Below, in pieces: positions 9,286 through 18,759 of a stretch of 64,000 bases of DNA. The DNA lies in assembly GCF_022879595.1 (NCBI RefSeq), contig NZ_CP084265.1, positions 1,116,001 to 1,180,000 on the forward strand, read 5' to 3'. A program made the translations under genes and the position numbers. The DNA is from Caballeronia sp. Lep1P3. GTDB lineage: Bacteria; Pseudomonadota; Gammaproteobacteria; Burkholderiales; Burkholderiaceae. The notes under the pieces were generated by a model. It was not told the origin of the DNA and did no database searches. It was given only the letters and a program-made list of their open reading frames with translations. Numbering within the stretch: the stretch's first letter is position 1; each line of letters opens with the position of its first letter.

Positions 9286-11652
9286 ATGCCCGATTTACTC
9301 GCCAATCTCAATCCCGAACAGCTCGCCGCCGTCACCCTGCCGAACGAGCCCGCGCTGATCCTCGCGGGCGCGGGCAGCGGCAAGACGCGCGTGCTCATCA
9401 CGCGCATCGCGTGGCTGATCCAGCAGGGTTATGCGTCGCCGCCGACCATTCTCGCCGTCACCTTCACGAACAAGGCCGCGCGCGAAATGATGTCGCGCCT
9501 GTCCGCGCTTTTGCCCATCGACACGCGCGGCATGTGGATCGGCACGTTCCACGGCCTGTGCAACCGCATGCTGCGCGCGCACTGGCGCGACGCCGGCCTG
9601 CCGCAGACGTTCCAGATCCTCGACACCGCAGACCAGCTTTCGGCCATCAAGCGGCTGATGAAGGGTCTCAACGTCGATGACGAAAAGTATCCGGCGAAGA
9701 ATCTCCAGTACTTCATCAACAACGCGAAGGAGCAGGGCCTGCGTCCGAAGGACGTCGATGCCACCGACAACTTCAATCGCAAGTTCGTGGAGTTGTACGA
9801 GGCTTACGACCAGCAATGCCAGCGCGAGGGCGTCGTCGATTTTCCCGAGCTGCTTTTGCGCTGCTACGAACTGCTCGCGCATAACGTGCCGCTGCGCGCG
9901 CATTATCAGGCGCGCTTTCGCAACATCCTCGTCGACGAGTTTCAGGACACGAATAAGCTGCAATACGCGTGGCTCAAGCTGCTGGCGGGCGAGCACAACG
10001 CGATCTTCGCGGTCGGCGACGACGATCAGTCCATCTACGCGTTTCGCGGCGCGAATGTCGGCAACATGCACGACTTCGAGCGCGAATTCCGCGTGAGGAA
10101 TCTCATCAAGCTGGAGCAGAACTATCGCTCGCACGGCCATATTCTCGATACCGCAAACTTCCTGATCGCGAACAACGCGCGGCGGCTCGGCAAGAATCTG
10201 CGCACGGACGCGGGCCACGGCGAGCCGGTGCGCGTCTACGAAGCCGCCACCGATACGCAGGAAGCGGGCTGGATCGTCGAGGAAATCAAGGCGCTCATCA
10301 ATACCGGCCTCGCGCGCGGCGAGATCGCGGTGCTGTATCGGAGCAACGCGCAGTCGCGCACGATCGAACATACGCTCGTGAACGCGGGCATCGCGTATCG
10401 CGTGTATGGCGGCCTGCGCTTCTTCGAGCGTCAGGAAGTGAAGCACGCGCTCGCGTATCTGCGCCTGATCGACAACCCGAACGACGACACCGCGTTCGCG
10501 CGCGTCGTCAATTTCCCGACGCGGGGCATCGGCGCGCGTTCCATCGAACAGCTCGCCGACGCCGCGCGTCTCTATAACTGTTCGATGGCCGCCGCCGTCC
10601 CTTACGTCACCGGCAAGGCGGGATCGAGCCTCGGCGCGTTCGCGACGCTCATCGCGAAGATGCGCGCCGAGACGCAGCAAATGAGTCTGCCGGAGACGGT
10701 CGAATATGTCGTGCGCGCAAGCGGGCTCGCCGCGTTCTACGAAACCGAGCGCGAAGGTCAGGACCGGCTGGAAAACTTGCAGGAACTGGTGAACGCGGCG
10801 GCGGCCTTCGTGAGCGAAGAGGGTTACGGTCTCGACACGCCCGCGCGCTCCATTCCGCTGCGTCCGGGCGCGAGCGCCGCGCCGGAAATCGTCAGCGCGG
10901 ACGGCGAGATCGAAGTGCTCGATGCACCCGGCATCGCCGATCCCGCGCAGAATCCCGACACGATGACGCCGCTTGCGGGCTTTCTGTCGCACGCATCGCT
11001 CGAAGCCGGCGACAACCAGGCGCAAGCCGGACAGGACGCCGTGCAGCTCATGACCGTTCACGCGGCGAAGGGTCTCGAATTCACGGCGGTGTTCATCACC
11101 GGGCTGGAAGAAGGGCTTTTTCCGCACGAAAATAGCGCGCAGGAATCCGACGGGCTCGAAGAAGAGCGGCGGCTCGCGTATGTGGCGATCACGCGCGCGA
11201 AGGAGCGGCTCTATCTCTCGTTCGCGCAAAGCCGCATGCTGCACGGACAGACGCGCTACAACATCCGCTCGCGTTTCTTCGACGAGTTGCCGGAAGGCTC
11301 GCTCAAGTGGCTCACGCCGAAAGTCGAGGCGGGCGCGCGCTGGGGCGGACGGTCGGACAACGCCGGTTGGGGCCGCGACTGGTTCGCGCGGCCCGGACAG
11401 GAACGCGGCGGCTCCGCCGGCTATCCGCGCGATCAAGGCGCGAGCGCCGCGCTGCCTTCGTTCGCGAACGAGCAGCGCGCGGCGGACACCGGCTTCAAGG
11501 TCGGACAGGCGGTGTTCCACACGAAGTTCGGCGAAGGCACCGTGACCGCGCTCGAAGGCTCCGGCGGCGATGCACGCGCCCAAGTGCGCTTCAAGCGGCA
11601 CGGCGAGAAGTGGCTCGCGCTTTCCGTCGCGAAACTGCAGGCGGTCGAATGA
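9286..11652 (+). CDS. uvrD: ATP-dependent DNA helicase UvrD/PcrA (superfamily 1)
   Basis: A 3'-5' DNA helicase of 788 residues acting in nucleotide excision and mismatch repair. Motifs in order: Q-motif LNPEQLAAV (about residue 8), Walker A AGAGSGKTRVL (28-37), motif Ia AVTFTNKAAREM, Walker B VDEFQDTNKLQ, motif III GDDDQSIYAFRGANVGN, LEQNYRSHG, motif V TVHAAKGLEF, motif VI VAITRAKERLYLS. The extreme C-terminus (QAVFHTKFGEGTVTAL onward) is the Tudor-like PcrA/UvrD domain. The ATG at 9286 is chosen because LNPEQ then sits at the usual distance; the longer frame from 9133 adds a low-complexity tail. The stop overlaps the next start (ATGA). Confidence 0.95.
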   Translation: MPDLLANLNPEQLAAVTLPNEPALILAGAGSGKTRVLITRIAWLIQQGYASPPTILAVTFTNKAAREMMSRLSALLPIDTRGMWIGTFHGLCNRMLRAHWRDAGLPQTFQILDTADQLSAIKRLMKGLNVDDEKYPAKNLQYFINNAKEQGLRPKDVDATDNFNRKFVELYEAYDQQCQREGVVDFPELLLRCYELLAHNVPLRAHYQARFRNILVDEFQDTNKLQYAWLKLLAGEHNAIFAVGDDDQSIYAFRGANVGNMHDFEREFRVRNLIKLEQNYRSHGHILDTANFLIANNARRLGKNLRTDAGHGEPVRVYEAATDTQEAGWIVEEIKALINTGLARGEIAVLYRSNAQSRTIEHTLVNAGIAYRVYGGLRFFERQEVKHALAYLRLIDNPNDDTAFARVVNFPTRGIGARSIEQLADAARLYNCSMAAAVPYVTGKAGSSLGAFATLIAKMRAETQQMSLPETVEYVVRASGLAAFYETEREGQDRLENLQELVNAAAAFVSEEGYGLDTPARSIPLRPGASAAPEIVSADGEIEVLDAPGIADPAQNPDTMTPLAGFLSHASLEAGDNQAQAGQDAVQLMTVHAAKGLEFTAVFITGLEEGLFPHENSAQESDGLEEERRLAYVAITRAKERLYLSFAQSRMLHGQTRYNIRSRFFDELPEGSLKWLTPKVEAGARWGGRSDNAGWGRDWFARPGQERGGSAGYPRDQGASAALPSFANEQRAADTGFKVGQAVFHTKFGEGTVTALEGSGGDARAQVRFKRHGEKWLALSVAKLQAVE

Positions 11653-12401
11653 AGCGGCTCGGCATCATGGCGGCGCTGTCGCAGGAACTGGGCGACCTGA
11701 TCGCGCAGATGCGCGCGGGCGGCGAGGTGCGGACGGTTACGCTCGGCATGCGCGAATACCACGTCGGCGAGGCGCATGGCGTGCCTGTCGTCGTGACGCT
11801 CGCGCGCGTCGGCAAGGTCGCGGCGGCGGCGACGGCGAGCGCGCTCATCCATGTGTTCGGCGTCGATGCGATCGTTTTCACGGGCGTCGCGGGCGGCGTG
11901 CATGCGGACGTGCGGGTGGGCGACATCGTCGTCGCCGATGCGCTGCTGCAACACGATCTCGATGCGTCGCCGTTCTTTCCGCGCTACGAAGTGCCCTTGC
12001 TCGATCGCACGCGCTTCGATGCCGACCGCGCGTTCTCCGACGCGCTCATGACGGCGGCGCGCGGCTTCATCGAAACTCACGCGGACGCGCTCGCGCAACG
12101 TTTCGCGGTGAGCGAGCCGCGCGTGCATCGCGGGCTGGTGGTGAGCGGCGACCGCTTCATCGCGAGCCAGGAGGCGGTGAACGCCTTGCGCGACGCGTTT
12201 CCCGATGCGCTCGCCGTCGAGATGGAAGGCGCGGCGCTCGCGCAGGTCTGCTACGAACACGGCGTGCCGTGCGCGGTCGTGCGCACCATTTCCGATACCG
12301 CCGACGCCGAGGCGCCGCTGTCTTTCGCCGAATTCCTGACGGCGATTGCGGGCGCGTATTCGTCCGGTCTGCTCGCGCGATTTCTGACACTCGTCGGCTG
12401 A
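11649..12401 (+). CDS. mtnN: 5'-methylthioadenosine/S-adenosylhomocysteine nucleosidase
   Basis: A cytoplasmic hydrolase of 250 residues that cleaves adenine from MTA, SAH and 5'-deoxyadenosine, relieving SAM-enzyme product inhibition and supplying S-ribosylhomocysteine. It starts MKRLGIMAALSQEL, as MTAN proteins do. The purine-phosphorylase fold is seen in FTGVAGGVHADVRVGDIVVA, the substrate loop in VVSGDRFIAS, and the active-site residues in AVEMEGAALAQVC and VRTISDTAD (catalytic Asp). The ATG overlaps the uvrD stop (ATGA), so it is coupled to uvrD. Confidence 0.93.
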   Translation: MKRLGIMAALSQELGDLIAQMRAGGEVRTVTLGMREYHVGEAHGVPVVVTLARVGKVAAAATASALIHVFGVDAIVFTGVAGGVHADVRVGDIVVADALLQHDLDASPFFPRYEVPLLDRTRFDADRAFSDALMTAARGFIETHADALAQRFAVSEPRVHRGLVVSGDRFIASQEAVNALRDAFPDALAVEMEGAALAQVCYEHGVPCAVVRTISDTADAEAPLSFAEFLTAIAGAYSSGLLARFLTLVG

Positions 12402-12456
12402 GCGCGCGGCGGCTCGTTCAGCGGCCGCCAGCGGCGGAAAGCCGCAAAATTCCCGC

Positions 12457-12485
12457 TTGTTGTTGAGAATGATTCTCAATACAAT
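12457..12485 (+). promoter_or_regulatory. Fur-controlled promoter
   Basis: TTGTTG (12457-12462) and TACAAT (12480-12485) are spaced by exactly 17 bp. The spacer is the perfect palindrome TTGAGAAT-G-ATTCTCAA (12463-12479), the core of a Fur box (family consensus built on GATAATGATAATCATTATC-type repeats). A bound Fur dimer would cover both hexamers. The transcript should start near 12492, ahead of the 85-residue gene at 12521. Confidence 0.8.
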
Positions 12486-12520
12486 GGATCGTGTGATGTA
12501 AAGACACGAGGGAAACCGTC

Positions 12521-12778
12521 ATGACCGCCGATCACAACTCAGGAAGCGCGACGCCCCGCGAGCGCGATGCACAGGCGCGGCTCGCCATCGCCGCGAACGC
12601 CGCGAAGATGCTTGACACCACGCGCCGCGCGTGGAGCGACGCGCCCGCCGAAGCGCCATCGAAAGAGGCCGGGCGACGCGCGCCGCACGCGTCGAGAAAA
12701 AAGCGCATCGTGCCTCGGCGCTCCCGCTGGCCGAGCCTGATCGCCGCCCTGAACTACTGGAGCCCGAAACCGCTGTGA
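12521..12778 (+). CDS. small unknown protein, first gene of a Fur-controlled pair
   Basis: 85 residues, function not recognised. It starts MTADHNSGSATPRERDAQAR, is rich in Ala, Arg and Ser, and carries a strongly basic patch (GRRAPHASRKKRIVPRRSR, about residues 51-70). It ends with WPSLIAALNYWSPKPL, a short hydrophobic stretch too small for a membrane span. No signal peptide or cysteines are visible. GAGGG lies 8-9 bp before the ATG. The stop overlaps the GTG start of the next gene. The iron-regulated promoter is the only functional clue. It does not resemble HemP or Bfd, the usual small Fur-regulated proteins. Confidence 0.72.
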   Translation: MTADHNSGSATPRERDAQARLAIAANAAKMLDTTRRAWSDAPAEAPSKEAGRRAPHASRKKRIVPRRSRWPSLIAALNYWSPKPL

Positions 12779-13236
12779 ACGACGCCGCTCTCTCTCCGAA
12801 GTCCGTCGCGCTCGACGCGCGGATGCTCGACGCGAGCCGCTTCCCGCTCGTGCGCGTGCGTGGCCGGGCCGCCGAGCCGGGCCACGCCTTTGCGTGGGGC
12901 GCGCAAATGCGCCGCATTCTCTCGCTCGCGACGCCTTTCGTCATCGTCGCCGACCATGCCGACGGTGAGACGCCCGAGAACTTTCGCCTGCGCGCGGCGT
13001 GGCTGCGCACGCATCGCGCGCCGCTCGCGGCGCACTGCCGCGGTTTCATCGTGATCGAGCCGCGCATCGAGGCGCGAGCGACCGCGCGCGAAACGCTGCG
13101 CGCGCTCACCGAAGGCAGCGGTGTGCGAACGGTCGTCGTATCGAGCCTGCGCGTCGCGAACGAACTCGCGCCCGTCTTGCTCAAGCACGCGACAGCGCCC
13201 GGCGGCGCGACGGCTGCGCAAAGCCGCGCACGCTGA
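12775..13236 (+). CDS. unknown protein, second gene of the Fur-controlled pair
   Basis: 153 residues, function not recognised. The GTG at 12775 overlaps the preceding TGA (GTGA), so translation is probably coupled. The middle of the protein looks like an alpha/beta fold: MRRILSLATPFVIVADH, then AAHCRGFIVIEPRIEARA, then GVRTVVVSSLRVANELAP. These hydrophobic beta strands alternate with Arg-rich helices. There is no signal peptide or transmembrane segment, so it should be cytoplasmic. It reads like a small Rossmann-like or STAS-like domain, but that is only an impression. Downstream there is about 115 bp before prpE. Confidence 0.7.
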   Translation: MNDAALSPKSVALDARMLDASRFPLVRVRGRAAEPGHAFAWGAQMRRILSLATPFVIVADHADGETPENFRLRAAWLRTHRAPLAAHCRGFIVIEPRIEARATARETLRALTEGSGVRTVVVSSLRVANELAPVLLKHATAPGGATAAQSRAR

Positions 13237-13350
13237 AATGGCCCGACCGATCAGGGCGCGCCCTCTCTAGGCAGCCGTCGAGCGGCTCGTCTATCCTGTG
13301 TGCCATGCACCGCATCAACGCCACGCACTCACGGATTTCAGAGGACGCGC

Positions 13351-15243
13351 ATGCCGACTTACCGAGAAGCGTATCGCCGCTCGATCGAGGAGCCCGAAGC
13401 GTTCTGGGCCGAGCAAGCCCGCCGCATTCACTGGCAGACGCCGTTCCAACAGGTTCTCGATGCCAGCAACCCGCCGTTCGCGCGATGGTTCGTCGGCGGG
13501 AAAACGAATCTCTGCCATAACGCGGTCGACCGCCATCTCGCGTCGCGGGCGCAGCAGGACGCGCTCGTGTACGTGTCGACGGAAACGGGCATCGAGCGCC
13601 GCTACACCTATGCCGAGCTGCATGCGGAAGTGAACCGCATGGCCGCCGTCATGCGCTCGCTCTCGGTGAAGAAAGGCGACCGCGTGCTCATCTATCTGCC
13701 GATGATCCCCGAAGCGCTCTTCGCGATGCTCGCGTGCGCGCGCATCGGCGCCATTCACTCGGTCGTGTTCGGCGGGTTCGCCGCGCCCAATCTCGCCGCG
13801 CGCATCGACGATGCCGAGCCTTCGCTCATCGTCACCGCGGACGCCGGCGCGCGCGCGGGCAAGGTGATCGACTACACGCCGCTCGTCGACGAAGCGCTCT
13901 CGCGCGCGGAGTTCAAGGTGCCGCGCGTGCTGCTGATCGACCGGCAGCTCGCGCCCGAGCGCCTGCAGGCGAGCTATCTCGTCGCCTACGAGCCGCTGCG
14001 CGAGCAGTTTTTCGACGCCCACGTTCCCTGCGAATGGCTCGAATCGAACGAGCCTTCGTATGTGCTCTACACGTCCGGCACCACCGGCAAGCCGAAAGGC
14101 GTGCAGCGCGATGTGGGCGGCTACGCGGTCGCGCTCGCGGCATCGATGGAGCATATCTTCCAGGGCGCGGCCGGCGACACGATGTTCACCGCATCGGACA
14201 TCGGCTGGGTCGTCGGGCATAGCTACATCATCTATGCGCCGCTCATCGCGGGGCTCACCACCGTCATGTACGAAGGCACGCCGGTTCGTCCGGACGGCGG
14301 CATCTGGTGGCGGCTCGTCGAGCAGTACCGCATCAACCTGATGTTCACCGCGCCGACCGCCATCCGCGTGCTGAAAAAGCAGGACCCGGCGCTCATGGAG
14401 AAATACGATCTGTCGAGCCTGCGCACGCTCTTTCTCGCGGGCGAGCCGCTTGACGAGCCGACCGCGCAGTGGATCCAGAGCGCGCTGAAGAAGCCCGTCA
14501 TCGACAATTACTGGCAGACGGAAACCGGCTGGCCGATGCTCGCGATTCCGCGCGGCATCGAGGCGTTGCCGTCGAAGCTCGGCTCGCCGGGCGTGCCGTC
14601 GATGGGCTTCGCGCTCGCGCTGCGCAACGAGTCGACCGGCGATGTGTGCGCGCCGGGCGAAAAGGGCGTCGTCACGCTCGGCTATCCGCTGCCGCCGGGC
14701 TGCATGCAGACCGTATGGGGCGACGACCGGCGCTTCGTCGAGACGTATTGGGAAAGCGTGCCGAATCAGACGGTCTATTCGACGTTCGACTGGGGCGTGC
14801 AGGACGAGGACGGCTACGTGTCGATACTCGGGCGCACCGACGACGTCATCAACGTGGCGGGGCATCGGCTCGGCACGCGCGAGATCGAGGAGGCGCTTTC
14901 GGCGCACGCGGCGGTCGCGGAAGTGGCGGTCGTCGGCGTGACGGACGCGGTGAAGGGGCAGGCGGCCACGGCGTTCGTCGTGCTGCGCGACGCCGACCGG
15001 ATCGACGCGCCGGGCGCGCGCGAAGGCATGGAGGCGGAGCTGTGCCACGCCGTCGATACGCAGCTCGGCGCGATCGCGCGTCCGGCGCGCGTGCATTTCG
15101 TGTCGATGCTGCCGAAGACGCGCTCGGGCAAGCTCTTGCGCCGCGCGATCGCCGCGCTCGCGGAGGGGCGCGATCCCGGCGAGTTGCCGACTATCGAGGA
15201 CGCGGGCGCGTTGGCGCAGGTGAAGGACGCGCTGCGCGGCTAG
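13351..15243 (+). CDS. prpE: propionate-CoA ligase (acyl-CoA synthetase PrpE)
   Basis: AMP-forming ligase of 630 residues converting propionate, ATP and CoA to propionyl-CoA. It begins MPTYREAYRRSIEEPEAFWA, the characteristic PrpE start, with TNLCHNAVDRHL and the ATP loop YTSGTTGKPKGVQRDVGGYA. The C-terminal lysine motif is KTRSGKLLRRAI, whose Lys is the usual acylation switch. The ATG at 13351 follows GAGG by 7 bp and gives family length; the upstream frame to 13300 has no family likeness. No 2-methylcitrate genes are nearby, so this copy is separate from a prp operon. It converges on an MFS exporter gene. Confidence 0.94.
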   Translation: MPTYREAYRRSIEEPEAFWAEQARRIHWQTPFQQVLDASNPPFARWFVGGKTNLCHNAVDRHLASRAQQDALVYVSTETGIERRYTYAELHAEVNRMAAVMRSLSVKKGDRVLIYLPMIPEALFAMLACARIGAIHSVVFGGFAAPNLAARIDDAEPSLIVTADAGARAGKVIDYTPLVDEALSRAEFKVPRVLLIDRQLAPERLQASYLVAYEPLREQFFDAHVPCEWLESNEPSYVLYTSGTTGKPKGVQRDVGGYAVALAASMEHIFQGAAGDTMFTASDIGWVVGHSYIIYAPLIAGLTTVMYEGTPVRPDGGIWWRLVEQYRINLMFTAPTAIRVLKKQDPALMEKYDLSSLRTLFLAGEPLDEPTAQWIQSALKKPVIDNYWQTETGWPMLAIPRGIEALPSKLGSPGVPSMGFALALRNESTGDVCAPGEKGVVTLGYPLPPGCMQTVWGDDRRFVETYWESVPNQTVYSTFDWGVQDEDGYVSILGRTDDVINVAGHRLGTREIEEALSAHAAVAEVAVVGVTDAVKGQAATAFVVLRDADRIDAPGAREGMEAELCHAVDTQLGAIARPARVHFVSMLPKTRSGKLLRRAIAALAEGRDPGELPTIEDAGALAQVKDALRG

Positions 15244-15270
15244 TGCGCGCGTAGCGACGAAGCGGTCAAG

Positions 15271-15307
15271 AAAAACGCCCCGTCATGAACTTCATGACGG
15301 GGCGTTT
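15271..15307. terminator. bidirectional terminator between prpE and the MFS gene
   Basis: A near-perfect hairpin: AAACGCCCCGTCATGAA pairs with TTCATGACGGGGCGTTT across a single C. A-rich sequence on the left and GTTT on the right allow use from both sides. Confidence 0.85.
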
Positions 15308-15336
15308 CACTTCGACCGCCCAGGCGTGGAAGCGTT

Positions 15337-16599
15337 TCAGGCCTTCGCTTCGTGCGTCTTCGGCAGGAACACCGTCAGCACGCCGATCAACGGCAGGAAC
15401 GCGCAGAGCTTGTAGACGAAATCGATGCTCGTCACGTCCGCGAGATGGCCGAGCACCGCCGCGCCGACGCCGCCCATGCCGAACGCGAAGCCGAAGAAAA
15501 GGCCCGCGACCATGCCGACCTTGCCGGGAATCAATTCCTGCGCGTAGACGAGAATCGCCGAGAACGCGGAGGCCAGCACCAGGCCGATCACGACCGACAG
15601 CACGCCCGTCCAGAAGAGATTCACGTAAGGCATGAGCAGCGTGAACGGCGCGACACCGAGAATCGACACCCAGATCACCGCCTTGCGCCCGACCTTGTCG
15701 CCGACCGGCCCGCCGACGATCGTGCCTGCCGCGACCGCCGCGAGGAACACGAACAGATGAATCTGCGCGGCCTGCACGGAGACGCCGAACTTGCTGATCA
15801 GATAGAACGTGAAGTAACTCGTGATGCTCGCGAGATAGAAGTACTTCGAGAACACGAGCAGAACGAGCACGCTCATCGCCATCACGACCTTGTCGCGCGG
15901 CAACGCGGCGTGCGCGGCCTTCGCGCGGCCCTTCTTCGTCGCGGGATGACGCTTGTACCAGCGGCCGATGTTCGCGAGCACGAACATCGCGACGAGCGCC
16001 GCCGCCGAGAACCACGCGATGCTCTTCTGTCCGTGCGGAATCACGATCAGCGCGGCAAGCAGCGGCCCGAGCGACGAGCCGGCGTTTCCGCCCACCTGAA
16101 AGAGCGACTGCGCGAGTCCGTGCCGGCCGCCCGAGGCCATGCGCGCGACGCGCGACGACTCCGGATGAAACACCGACGACCCGCAGCCGACGAGGGCCGC
16201 CGCGATCAGGAGCGTGCCGAAGTTGCCCGCCACCGACATCAGCAAGAGGCCCGATAGCGTGAAGCCCATGCCGACCGGAAGCGAATACGGCTTCGGGTGC
16301 TTGTCCGTGTATAGCCCGATGATCGGCTGCAGCAGCGACGCGGTGATCTGATACGTGAGCGTGATGAGACCGATCTGGCCGAAGCTCAGCGCGAACTCGC
16401 TCTTGAACATGGGGTAGATCGCCAGAATCAGCGACTGGATCATGTCGTTCAGAAGATGCGAAAAGCTGATCGCGCCGAGCACGGAATAGATCGTGCGCTG
16501 GGCGGCCTGCGCGGGCGCGGCGTCGGGCGCGCTCGCTGCATTGGCTGCCGGCGCGCCGCCCGAACTCGGGAAAGCGCCTTTGTCGATACTCGTTTGCAT
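15337..16599 (-). CDS. MFS transporter, Fsr (fosmidomycin resistance) type
   Basis: An inner-membrane exporter of 420 residues with about 12 hydrophobic spans after a 38-residue Ala/Pro-rich cytoplasmic tail. The first span region carries SVLGAISFSHLLNDMIQSLI, and GIGLYTDKHPKP-like and GCGSSVFHPESSRVARMAS segments typify the Fsr family, as does VGGPVGDKVGRKAVIWVS between the halves. Family members export fosmidomycin and other small anionic compounds. The ATG at 16599 is preceded by a run of ATC codons and has no strong ribosome-binding site, so the start is less certain than the identity. The longer frame to 17016 is unsupported. Confidence 0.85.
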   Translation of the reverse strand: MQTSIDKGAFPSSGGAPAANAASAPDAAPAQAAQRTIYSVLGAISFSHLLNDMIQSLILAIYPMFKSEFALSFGQIGLITLTYQITASLLQPIIGLYTDKHPKPYSLPVGMGFTLSGLLLMSVAGNFGTLLIAAALVGCGSSVFHPESSRVARMASGGRHGLAQSLFQVGGNAGSSLGPLLAALIVIPHGQKSIAWFSAAALVAMFVLANIGRWYKRHPATKKGRAKAAHAALPRDKVVMAMSVLVLLVFSKYFYLASITSYFTFYLISKFGVSVQAAQIHLFVFLAAVAAGTIVGGPVGDKVGRKAVIWVSILGVAPFTLLMPYVNLFWTGVLSVVIGLVLASAFSAILVYAQELIPGKVGMVAGLFFGFAFGMGGVGAAVLGHLADVTSIDFVYKLCAFLPLIGVLTVFLPKTHEAKA

Positions 16600-16904
16600 G
16601 ATGATGATGGCGGAAGGAAGCGGTTGTCTCGGATATTTCCTCTGCCCGCGACCGATCGATGAAGCAACGGACTGATGCGCGAACGGAATGTTCGACAAGT
16701 GTAATTTGTCCGCCTCGCGTTGTCCTGCCAACGTTTGTCGCGAACCGGACAGCGACGCTCCCGCCCGGTTGAGCGGCGCGAACGCTCGTTCGGGATTACG
16801 TGCATCGCGGTTAAAGAAAAGCATGGCGATGCCGTAGACAGGCGATATGGGTGCGTCGCGGATCGGGACGCATCGCTCAAGAAAAACGACTCGGGGATCG
16901 ATCG

Positions 16905-18560
16905 ATGAAACTGTTTTCACAGGGCGGCGTCGGCACGCTGGGCGCCGCGCCCGCCGGACACGCGACAAAACACGCGACAAAGCACGCAACGCGGCACGCG
17001 CTCTCGGTGAAGGCATCGCTGCGCCTTGCCTTCGCGCTCGTTCTCGCGGGAACGCTCGTCATCGGCGCGATTGCGCTCACGCAGATCAGCCGGCTCAACG
17101 GCGCGACCGGCTCCATCTATACGCAGGGCTACGTCGCGAGCCACGCGGCCGAGGAAGCGCGCGGCTATCTGCTGCGCGCGAGCCGTTCGCAGAAGATGCT
17201 CCTCACCGCATCCACCGCGAAGGAGCGCGACGATCTCGGCGATCAGATCGAAACCGCGCTTACGCAAATCGGCAAGGAACAGGCGCAGCTTTCGCAATAC
17301 ATCGATCACGCCGACAGCGAAGCGCTCGCGCAGCAGAAGCGCTTTGCCGCCGCGCTCGCGACGTGGAGCGGCAACCTGCGCAGCTTCGTGAAGCTCGTGA
17401 AGGAACAGCCGCTCGACCTCTCGCAGATGAACTGGCAGGTCGGCACGCAGGACGTGTCGCTGCTCGTCGAAACGGGCAAGCTCGAAAAGATGGTCGATGA
17501 CCTCGTCGCGCGCCGGGGCGCCGCCGCGAAAGTCACCATCGACGCCGCCGCGTTCATCTTCCGCTCGTCGTTCGTCATGGTCTCGGTGCTGACGATCGCC
17601 CTCTTCGCGCTCGCCATCGTCGTGAGCGAATGGGTCGTGCGGCGGCTGTCCGGGCAGCTCGGCGGCGAGCCGGGCTATGCGAAGGAAATCGCGAGCCGCA
17701 TCGCGTCGGGCGATCTCGCCTATCCGATCCGCCTCGCGCGCCGCGACGACGCCAGCATGCTCTACGCGCTTTCCGAGATGCAGGCGGGACTGTCCGCGAC
17801 CGTCGGCGATATCGCGGCGAGCGCGGAGGCCATCGCGTCGGCGTCGGGCGAGATTTCGACGGGCAACGTCGATCTGTCGCGGCGCACCGAGGAACAAGCC
17901 GTCGCGCTCGAAAAGACGGCGGCGAGCATGGACCAGTTGACGTCGACCGTGCGCCAGAACGCCGATAACGCGATGCAGGCGAGCACGCTCGCGCACGACG
18001 CGTCGGCGATCGCGGAGAAGGGCGGCGCGGTGGTCGGCCGCGTCGTGGAAACGATGCAGCGCATCGACGCGAGCGCGAAGAGCATCGGCGACATCATCGG
18101 CGTGATCGAAGGCATCGCGTTCCAGACCAACATCCTGGCGCTGAACGCGGCCGTGGAAGCCGCGCGCGCGGGCGAGCAGGGCCGCGGCTTCGCGGTCGTC
18201 GCGGGCGAAGTGCGAAGCCTCGCGCAGCGCTCGTCGGCGGCGGCGAAGGAAATCAAGACGCTCATCGATACGTCCGTTTCGCGCGTGTCCGACGGCTCGG
18301 CCTACGCGAAGGAAGCCGGCGCGACGATGAACGAAGTCGTGCGCGCGGTGCGCCGCGTGACCGACATCATGGGCGAAATCTCGGCGGCGTCGGCGGAGCA
18401 GAAATCCGGCATCGAAGCGATCGGGCACGCGGTCTCGCAGATGGACGCCGGCACGCAGCAGAACGCGGCGCTCGTCGAAGAGGCGGCCGCCGCCGCGCAG
18501 TCGCTCGACGATCAGGCGCGCGCGCTGAAGGCGCTCGTCGGCAAGTTTCATCTGGCGTAG
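16905..18560 (+). CDS. methyl-accepting chemotaxis protein
   Basis: An inner-membrane chemoreceptor of 551 residues. The N-terminal cytoplasmic tail holds a His-Ala-Thr-Lys tandem repeat. The first span is about residues 38-62 ([19 protein letters not shown]). A periplasmic four-helix-type domain follows, then a second span near [18 protein letters not shown], a HAMP-like segment ([20 protein letters not shown]) and the kinase-control coiled coil with the tip [20 protein letters not shown]. The C-terminus ends [11 protein letters not shown] with no NWETF-type CheR/CheB docking peptide. Ligand unknown. It is a lone gene, not in a che cluster. Confidence 0.94.
   Translation: MKLFSQGGVGTLGAAPAGHATKHATKHATRHALSVKASLRLAFALVLAGTLVIGAIALTQISRLNGATGSIYTQGYVASHAAEEARGYLLRASRSQKMLLTASTAKERDDLGDQIETALTQIGKEQAQLSQYIDHADSEALAQQKRFAAALATWSGNLRSFVKLVKEQPLDLSQMNWQVGTQDVSLLVETGKLEKMVDDLVARRGAAAKVTIDAAAFIFRSSFVMVSVLTIALFALAIVVSEWVVRRLSGQLGGEPGYAKEIASRIASGDLAYPIRLARRDDASMLYALSEMQAGLSATVGDIAASAEAIASASGEISTGNVDLSRRTEEQAVALEKTAASMDQLTSTVRQNADNAMQASTLAHDASAIAEKGGAVVGRVVETMQRIDASAKSIGDIIGVIEGIAFQTNILALNAAVEAARAGEQGRGFAVVAGEVRSLAQRSSAAAKEIKTLIDTSVSRVSDGSAYAKEAGATMNEVVRAVRRVTDIMGEISAASAEQKSGIEAIGHAVSQMDAGTQQNAALVEEAAAAAQSLDDQARALKALVGKFHLA
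16959..17000 (+). repeat. 12-bp tandem repeat inside the chemoreceptor N-terminus
   Basis: About 3.5 copies of a 12-bp unit related to CACGCGACAAAA encode repeated HATK-type tetrapeptides just before the first membrane span. Copies drift at the third unit. Copy number could change in frame. Confidence 0.8.
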
Positions 18561-18759
18561 CACGCTCGGGAGCGCGCTAGAATGGCGAACGGGCGCGGCA
18601 GGGCGCCCGTTCTCGCGAAAGTCATCGGCACCTGCCAGTGTCATCTTCTTCATCTTCGGCGCGTTCTTTCACGAACACGAAAGCGCCTCAACGGATTCGA
18701 ACCGCAACGTCGAACCTTGTCAGCCGCAGCGAGAGCGGCGCAAACAAAGGAACAACGTC

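Noticed and set aside
9295..11601. 768-codon frame opposite uvrD
   Set aside because: Antisense shadow; all helicase motifs are on the plus strand.
18690..18704. GGATTCGAACC, the complement of a tRNA T-loop (B-box) sequence
   Set aside because: The surrounding sequence does not fold into a cloverleaf: the T-stem has mismatches and no D-arm, anticodon arm or matching acceptor stem is present on the minus strand.
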